Positions 59,813 through 64,000 of a DNA stretch of 64,000 nucleotides are shown here, piece by piece (position 1 is the first letter of the stretch; each line of letters starts with the position of its first letter). This stretch comes from PALSA-607 sp963737705 (GTDB taxonomy: Bacteria > Actinomycetota > Actinomycetes > Acidothermales > Acidothermaceae): contig CAVTTP010000004.1 of assembly GCA_963737705.1 (NCBI GenBank), positions 372,001-436,000 of the forward strand, written 5' to 3'. A program made the translations under genes and the position numbers. Under the pieces are notes generated by a model. It worked only from the letters and a program-made list of their open reading frames with translations. It had not been told where the DNA came from and did no database searches.

Positions 59813-59971
59813 CCGCCAAGAACTCGGCGTAGCCGCCAAGAACTCGGCGTAGCCGCCAAGAACTCGGCGTAGCCGCCAAGAACTCGGCGTAGCCGCCAAG
59901 AACTCGGCGTAGCCGCCAAAGAACTCGGCGTAGCCGCCAAGAACTCGGCGTGGCTTCCAAAGGCTCGGCCC
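59791..59971 (+). repeat. 20-bp tandem repeat array, eight copies plus a degenerate ninth
   Basis: The unit agccgccaagaactcggcgt is repeated without change six times (59791-59910). A seventh copy has one inserted A (59911-59931), an eighth is exact (59932-59951) and a ninth is diverged (59952-59971). The FUSC stop codon TAG spans the first junction. Because 20 is not a multiple of three, every plus-strand frame meets a TAG, whereas the minus strand stays open in all frames and gives spurious ORFs. Confidence 0.97.
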
Positions 59972-60145
59972 AGTTGGCGGCAGAGCGAAGGAAAGTTGCG
60001 AAGACGACGACGCAACCAAACACGGTCCGCGCGCGTCGATTCGCCGTGACGAGAAGAAGCGGCGGCGCGCCGGTCAAGAACAACGGTCGAGGCGACGAAG
60101 CAGTGTCACACTCGGCTCGTCTAGACGCTCTATGAGAGCGGTTCG
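59972..60145 (+). other. Gap between repeat array and acyltransferase gene
   Basis: These 174 bases follow the repeat array. A 61-codon open frame (59950-60135, GTG start) runs through them and would give a basic peptide, VASKGSAQLAAERRKVAKTT at its start. It lacks a good ribosome-binding site and begins in the degenerate repeat copy, so I do not call it a gene. No clear promoter is visible. Confidence 0.5.
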
Positions 60146-62068
60146 ATGATCAAGATCACGGGGGCAGGCTTTGACGTGAAGGCTGCGAGCACGCGCCGAT
60201 TGCCGGGGCTCGACGGTCTGCGCGCCATCGCGGTCATCGGGGTGCTCCTGTACCACGCCGGCGCAGGCTTCTTGCCTGGCGGATTCCTCGGCGTCGACCT
60301 GTTCTTCGTGATCTCCGGCTTCTTGATCACCTCGCTGTTGTTGAACGAGGCGCGGCTGGTTGGACACCTCTCGTTGCGGCAGTTCTACCTGCGTCGGGCC
60401 CGGCGACTGCTGCCCGCGCTTATCGTCATGCTCTCCGTCGTTGCGGCGTTCATGGCGATCTTTGCGGCCGCCGACCTGGGGCAGGCGCGAGGCGATATCG
60501 CAGCCGCGTTGGGCTATGTGTCGAACTGGTGGTACGTGCTGCACCACCGGTCGTACTTCGTCGCCGCCGGCAGGCCGTCGCCTTTCCAGCACCTGTGGTC
60601 GCTCGCCGTCGAGGAGCAGTTCTACCTGATCTGGCCAGCTGTACTGGTCGTACTTCTGGCGACCCGCGCTCGCCTGCGATGGGTCACAGGCCTCGCACTC
60701 GCTGCTGCGTTGGGATCGGCCTTGTGGATGCGGGTACTCGCGGTGCGCGGCAATGTGCCGTTCGACACTGACTCGTCGCGGTTGTATTTCGGCACCGACA
60801 CGCACGCGAGTGCGTTGTTGCTCGGTGCCGCTGCAGCGGCGGTAATGGCGGGTCTCGCCACCAGACTTGATCGAGGCATTGCCGTCGGCGTTCGCGTTGC
60901 GTGGGACGTCGTCGGTGCCGCCGCGCTGGTCGCGGTCTGCTGGTCGATGCACGCATTCGACTACTACCGCCCGGGCTTGTATCGCGGTGGTTTCCTTGCT
61001 TTCGCTGCCGTGGGCGTTGTCGTCGTGGCAACAGCATCGGCGCCAGGTGGCTGGCTCGGCCGGGCGCTCGATGTGCCGCCGATGCGATGGATCGGTGAAC
61101 GTTCCTACGGTCTCTACCTCTGGCACTGGCCGGTTTTTGTCTATACCCGCCCCGGTCTCGACTGGTCGCTCCACGGTCCGGCTGCACTGGCCGCGCGTTT
61201 GGCGATCGTCGCGTCGCTTACCGAAGCGTCGTACCGGTTCGTCGAAGTGCCGCTGCGACGCGAGGGTGTCGCCTCGCTGGCCCGCAAGCTTCGGGTGCGT
61301 CGACTGTCAGCGGCCGTTCTCGCTCCGAGCCCGCAGCCGATCGCCGAGTTGGCACCGATCGATCGCACCCGCCAACCACGCACATGGCGGGTCGTGGCGC
61401 CGGTGATGTCCGCCGTGCTCGGAGTTGCTGCTGTCGCAGGTGCGACTACGTTCGTCGCGAACCGCATCGCCCATACGCAAGCTCACGCCGGGAACGACTC
61501 CGCAACGCTCGGCCAGGGCCGGTCGACCATCGCGACGTCGGCCACACCGACGTCGCCCGCACCCGTGGCGTCGTCAGCGGCTGCGCCCGCATCAACAGCA
61601 GCTAGCGAGGCTCCCGTGTCGCCGCCGGTCACGGCATCTGAGCAGCCGGTCGTGACGCTGCCCACACACCCGCGGTCGCGACCGATCCACCCGACGAGCG
61701 GCCCGCACCCCACGGCAACGAAACCGCCGACGATCCCCGCCGGCGTCCCGCCCTCTGTCAGCGCGGTCGGTGACTCGGTCATGCTCGACGCCGCGACCGC
61801 GTTGAAGGGGGTCTGTCCTGGCACCGAGGTGTACGCCGTCGTCGGCTGGCAGGCGAAGGCGGTGTTCGGCGAAATCGCTGCTCTGCGCACTGCCGCGCAC
61901 CTCGGCCGCGAGGTAGTCATCGAAACCGGCACCAACGGCATCGTCAGCGCGAAAGAGCTGGACGCCACCCTCACCGGGCTCGCCGACCGGCAGAAGGTGA
62001 TCGTCATCAACGACCACATGGACCGGCCATGGGAACCGCCGAACAACGCGATGTTCCCTTCGTGGTGA
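60146..62068 (+). CDS. Acyltransferase 3 (OafA-like) with C-terminal SGNH domain, frameshifted near 3' end
   Basis: 640 residues as read. Residues about 15-370 are an acyltransferase-3 membrane domain with ten or so helices (LPGLDGLRAIAVIGVLLYHAGAGFLPGGFLGVDLFFVISGFLIT, FYLRRARRLLPAL, HLWSLAVEEQFYLIWP). A Thr/Pro/Ser linker at about 450-530 leads to a periplasmic SGNH hydrolase domain (VGDSVMLDA with nucleophile Ser, then GTNG). The frame ends at 62066-62068 just before the Asp-x-x-His block that should complete the SGNH triad; that block is found one frame over. The intact protein would O-acylate an envelope glycan. Confidence 0.85.
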   Translation: MIKITGAGFDVKAASTRRLPGLDGLRAIAVIGVLLYHAGAGFLPGGFLGVDLFFVISGFLITSLLLNEARLVGHLSLRQFYLRRARRLLPALIVMLSVVAAFMAIFAAADLGQARGDIAAALGYVSNWWYVLHHRSYFVAAGRPSPFQHLWSLAVEEQFYLIWPAVLVVLLATRARLRWVTGLALAAALGSALWMRVLAVRGNVPFDTDSSRLYFGTDTHASALLLGAAAAAVMAGLATRLDRGIAVGVRVAWDVVGAAALVAVCWSMHAFDYYRPGLYRGGFLAFAAVGVVVVATASAPGGWLGRALDVPPMRWIGERSYGLYLWHWPVFVYTRPGLDWSLHGPAALAARLAIVASLTEASYRFVEVPLRREGVASLARKLRVRRLSAAVLAPSPQPIAELAPIDRTRQPRTWRVVAPVMSAVLGVAAVAGATTFVANRIAHTQAHAGNDSATLGQGRSTIATSATPTSPAPVASSAAAPASTAASEAPVSPPVTASEQPVVTLPTHPRSRPIHPTSGPHPTATKPPTIPAGVPPSVSAVGDSVMLDAATALKGVCPGTEVYAVVGWQAKAVFGEIAALRTAAHLGREVVIETGTNGIVSAKELDATLTGLADRQKVIVINDHMDRPWEPPNNAMFPSW

Positions 62069-62211
62069 AAGCCCATCCCAATGCCGTGCTCGTGAACTGG
62101 GACGCCGCGGCAAATACGCACCCGGACTGGCTGAGCACCGACGGCGTCCACCTGAAGCCGGCCGGCCGCGCACCGTACGCGCAGTTGATCAAGGCAGCGG
62201 CGGCGTGCTGA
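62029..62211 (+). pseudogene. Out-of-frame 3' end of the acyltransferase-SGNH gene
   Basis: This short frame encodes FVVKAHPNAVLVNWDAAANT, then HPDWLSTDGVHLKPAGRAPYAQLI, the standard end of bacterial SGNH domains including the catalytic Asp and His (DGVH). It is in frame 1, the upstream part in frame 2, so a single missing base around 62056-62066 would explain the split. It has no ribosome-binding site of its own. A sequencing error, a real mutation or rarely a -1 frameshift are the alternatives. Confidence 0.85.
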
Positions 62212-62234
62212 AATGCGTGCACACTTAGCAACTA

Positions 62235-62248
62235 GTTGAACGCTCAAC
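62235..62248. promoter_or_regulatory. Palindromic operator-like site upstream of the VOC gene
   Basis: GTTGA-ACGC-TCAAC, a perfect 5-bp inverted repeat with a four-base centre, 22 bases before the ATG at 62271. Spacing and symmetry fit a TetR- or MarR-type operator; no such regulator gene is in view. Confidence 0.4.
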
Positions 62249-62270
62249 CAAAGTGAGGTATCGTTCAGCC

Positions 62271-62798
62271 ATGGGAATCTTCCGGCTCAACCACGCGGTC
62301 CTCTACGTGCGCAACCTCGATGAATCCGTGCGGTTCTACACCGACGTCCTCGGCTTTGCGCCCGTCAACATGACACCCGCCGGCTTTCGCGGCGCAGCCT
62401 TCCTGCAGGCCCCCGGCTCCACGAACGATCACGATCTCGGGCTCTTCGAGATCGGCGCAGCGGCTGGGCCATCAGGGGCGGGCCGGTCGACGGTCGGGCT
62501 CTACCACCTGGCATGGGAGGTCGACACGCTCGAAGAACTTGAGCGGGTCGCGCTGGCCTTGTCGGGCGCCGATGCGTTGGTCGGTAGTTCCGACCACGGC
62601 AGCACAAAGAGCTTGTACGGCAAGGATCCCAACGGCCTCGAGTTCGAGATCGTCTGGTTGATTCCGGCCGACCTGCTCGACGACGACGCTCTCGAGTCGC
62701 GCCGCAGCATCGGGCACCTCGACCTCGAGAAGGAAAAGGCGCGCTACGGCGCGACCACGCAAGGCGGCATCGGGATCTCGCGGGTCGCCGTCAGCTAA
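62271..62798 (+). CDS. VOC family protein, catechol-2,3-dioxygenase-like
   Basis: 175 residues from ATG at 62271. Likely metal ligands are His in RLNHAVLYV, His in GLYHLAWEV and Glu in GLEFEIVWLIP. FYTDVLGFAPVNM and STKSLYGKDPNGLEFE are characteristic of the extradiol-dioxygenase-like VOC branch. The short polar tail after residue 140 is unremarkable. Substrate unknown. It is followed 27 bases later by the Gfo/Idh/MocA gene. Confidence 0.88.
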   Translation: MGIFRLNHAVLYVRNLDESVRFYTDVLGFAPVNMTPAGFRGAAFLQAPGSTNDHDLGLFEIGAAAGPSGAGRSTVGLYHLAWEVDTLEELERVALALSGADALVGSSDHGSTKSLYGKDPNGLEFEIVWLIPADLLDDDALESRRSIGHLDLEKEKARYGATTQGGIGISRVAVS

Positions 62799-62825
62799 CC
62801 GCAGCTCGACCGGCACTATGTGCCC

Positions 62826-63896
62826 ATGACGAATGAACCCCTTCGGGTTGCAGTTGTCGGCTACGGGCTGGCGGGTTCGGTTTTCCACGCGCCGCTGATC
62901 GCCGCGACACCTGGCATGGAGGTGTCGGCTATCGTTACCGGCAACGCCGAACGTGCCGAGAACGCCCGCCGGGCCTACGAAGGCGTCGAGGTGTTTGCCG
63001 ACGTCGACGCCTTGATGGCGAAAGCTGGCGACCTCGATCTCGTCGTCGTAGCGACTCCTAACCGCATGCACGCACCGACCGCGCTCGCGGCGATCGATGC
63101 AGGTGTCGCGGTGGTCATCGACAAGCCATTTGCTGTGAGTGTCGCTGAAGGCGAGGGGCTGATCGACGCGGCGGCTGCCCACGGCGTCCTGCTCAGTGTT
63201 TATCAAAACCGCCGATGGGACGGCGACTTCCTGACGTTGCGCCGGCTGCTTGACGAGGGTGCGCTGGGCGAGGTCACCAGATATGAGTCGAGGTTCGAGC
63301 GCTGGCGCCCGGTTGCAGGCACAGGTTGGCGCGAGAGCGGTTCACCAGCGGACGCCGGGGGGCTGCTGTTTGATCTCGGCCCGCACCTCATCGACCAGGC
63401 GCTGGTGTTGTTCGGACCCGTCACGCACGTGTACGCCGAGGTCGACCGGCGTCGGGCGGGGGTGCAGGCCGACGACGATGTGTTCGTCGCGCTCACGCAC
63501 GCATCCGGCGTGCGCAGCCAGTTGTGGTGCAGTGCGATTGCCTCTGACCTGGGGCCTCGTATGCGGGTGCTTGGCACCCGGTCCGCCTACGTCAAGTACG
63601 GGCTCGACGTGCAGGAGGATGCCCTGCGGCGCGGCGGCCGCCCCGACCGCCCCAATACCCCTGAGGCCTGGGGCACAGAGAGCGAAGCGAGCTACGGAAC
63701 CCTGGGAGTCGTCGGGGAGGCGACGCCGATCGCCACCGAGCCGGGCGCCTACCAGCGGTATTACGAAGGTATGGGCGCTGCGTTGCGCGGTGAGGGCGAC
63801 CTGCCGGTCGACCCGCGCGACGCCCTCGAGGCCTTGAGGGTCATCGAGGCGGCCCGCCGATCGCAGGAACAGGGTCAGGTCGTAGCCCTGCGCTGA
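62826..63896 (+). CDS. Gfo/Idh/MocA-family oxidoreductase
   Basis: 356 residues from ATG at 62826 (GTG at 62820 possible). The N-terminal Rossmann domain starts RVAVVGYGLAGSVFHAPLI, with the family motif VIDKPFAVSVAEGEGLI (EKP-like, catalytic Lys). GGLLFDLGPHLIDQALVLFG is the conserved C-terminal domain motif with its His. It would oxidise or reduce a sugar or inositol-like compound with NAD(P). Substrate unknown. Confidence 0.92.
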   Translation: MTNEPLRVAVVGYGLAGSVFHAPLIAATPGMEVSAIVTGNAERAENARRAYEGVEVFADVDALMAKAGDLDLVVVATPNRMHAPTALAAIDAGVAVVIDKPFAVSVAEGEGLIDAAAAHGVLLSVYQNRRWDGDFLTLRRLLDEGALGEVTRYESRFERWRPVAGTGWRESGSPADAGGLLFDLGPHLIDQALVLFGPVTHVYAEVDRRRAGVQADDDVFVALTHASGVRSQLWCSAIASDLGPRMRVLGTRSAYVKYGLDVQEDALRRGGRPDRPNTPEAWGTESEASYGTLGVVGEATPIATEPGAYQRYYEGMGAALRGEGDLPVDPRDALEALRVIEAARRSQEQGQVVALR

Positions 63897-64000
63897 TCTT
63901 GCTTCACCGGTCACTCACAGCGTTCCTTCAGCTTTCTCACAGGCTTGGTGCAGGCTGTAGGGAGAAAGTGCTGATAACTGGGCATGCCCTACTTGCTGCA
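63897..64000 (+). other. Non-coding tail at window edge
   Basis: 104 bases after the oxidoreductase. An ATG at 63984 (MPYLL) could start the next gene, but only 17 bases are visible and no good ribosome-binding site precedes it. Nothing else recognised. Confidence 0.4.

Noticed and set aside
57379..59971. CRISPR array
   Set aside because: Both arrays are head-to-tail repeats of 20-22 bp without spacers, and no cas genes are present.
59305..60083. Three overlapping minus-strand ORFs of 236, 150 and 87 codons with a YAEFLAATPSSWRLRR-type repeat
   Set aside because: They are produced by the 20-bp array, which is stop-free in all three minus frames and gives a 20-residue period. They overlap the FUSC gene in antisense and have no family features.
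59950..60135. 61-codon basic ORF after the 20-bp array
   Set aside because: It starts within a degenerate repeat unit, has no ribosome-binding site and resembles nothing known. It could be a remnant of a longer Lys/Ala-rich FUSC tail, but this cannot be shown.
60074..61174. 366-codon minus-strand ORF opposite the acyltransferase
   Set aside because: The plus-strand protein has clear membrane and acyltransferase motifs; the antisense frame is charged, low-complexity and unlike any family.
1..64000. tRNA, rRNA, insertion sequence, integrase or phage genes
   Set aside because: I looked for the typical proteins and for tRNA-like ends at gene gaps; nothing convincing was seen. A dedicated RNA search was not possible.

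Overview
The window is high-GC, gene-dense DNA of the kind found in Actinomycetota. GTG and TTG starts are common, four-base ATGA/GTGA overlaps are frequent, and the gene content fits: a GTP-type PEP carboxykinase, a CtaG-like protein, an Eis-like acetyltransferase, IclR and GntR regulators, a DUF6510 protein and cell-wall-binding repeat 2 (CWB2) domains. The genus cannot be named from the sequence alone; a Frankia/Jatrophihabitans-like soil actinobacterium is a guess. I saw no rRNA, tRNA, CRISPR array, prophage or insertion sequence.

Bases 1-29539 form a catabolic island. It holds a partial zinc alcohol dehydrogenase; a branched-chain-amino-acid-type ABC importer (binding protein, LivH, LivM-LivG fusion, LivF); a PRISE-type reductase convergent to it; an SDR; an XRE-cupin regulator; two zinc-type MDR dehydrogenases; a 3-hydroxyisobutyrate-dehydrogenase-like enzyme; a ribose-type ABC importer (separate permease, lipoprotein, and an ATPase fused to a second permease); another MDR; a VOC protein; a creatinase-fold M24 protein; a split E1 alpha/beta 2-oxoacid dehydrogenase; an EboE-like TIM-barrel protein; and a divergent GTP-PEPCK. 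A divergent GntR/VOC pair then faces a fused E1 alpha-beta plus E2. The substrate is not evident. The set suggests uptake of a polyol or sugar-like compound, several oxidations, then oxidative decarboxylation to an acyl-CoA.

Bases 29548-35808 hold a GH65 disaccharide phosphorylase with beta-phosphoglucomutase, a molybdopterin oxidoreductase/flavin reductase/DUF6510 trio, an SRPBCC protein and a CtaG-like membrane protein. A strong bidirectional hairpin terminator follows.

Bases 35910-40439 (minus strand) are an IclR-headed operon for a glycine-betaine/osmoprotectant ABC importer. Its binding protein has the two halves of the domain in swapped order.

Bases 40589-53669 are a mixed region: GNAT proteins, a deaminase, a large lipoprotein, a zinc-ribbon SDR with an atypical active site, a truncated globin, HIT and DUF2237 proteins, a 41-residue Lys-rich protein, an Eis-like acetyltransferase, a polytopic membrane protein and a GH63-like hydrolase.

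Bases 53703-64000 hold a secreted S53 peptidase with CWB2 repeats, a FUSC membrane protein bracketed by two different tandem-repeat arrays, an acyltransferase-SGNH protein whose 3' end is frameshifted, a VOC protein and a Gfo/Idh/MocA oxidoreductase. Short 15-22 bp tandem duplications recur at gene ends and in linkers throughout the window.
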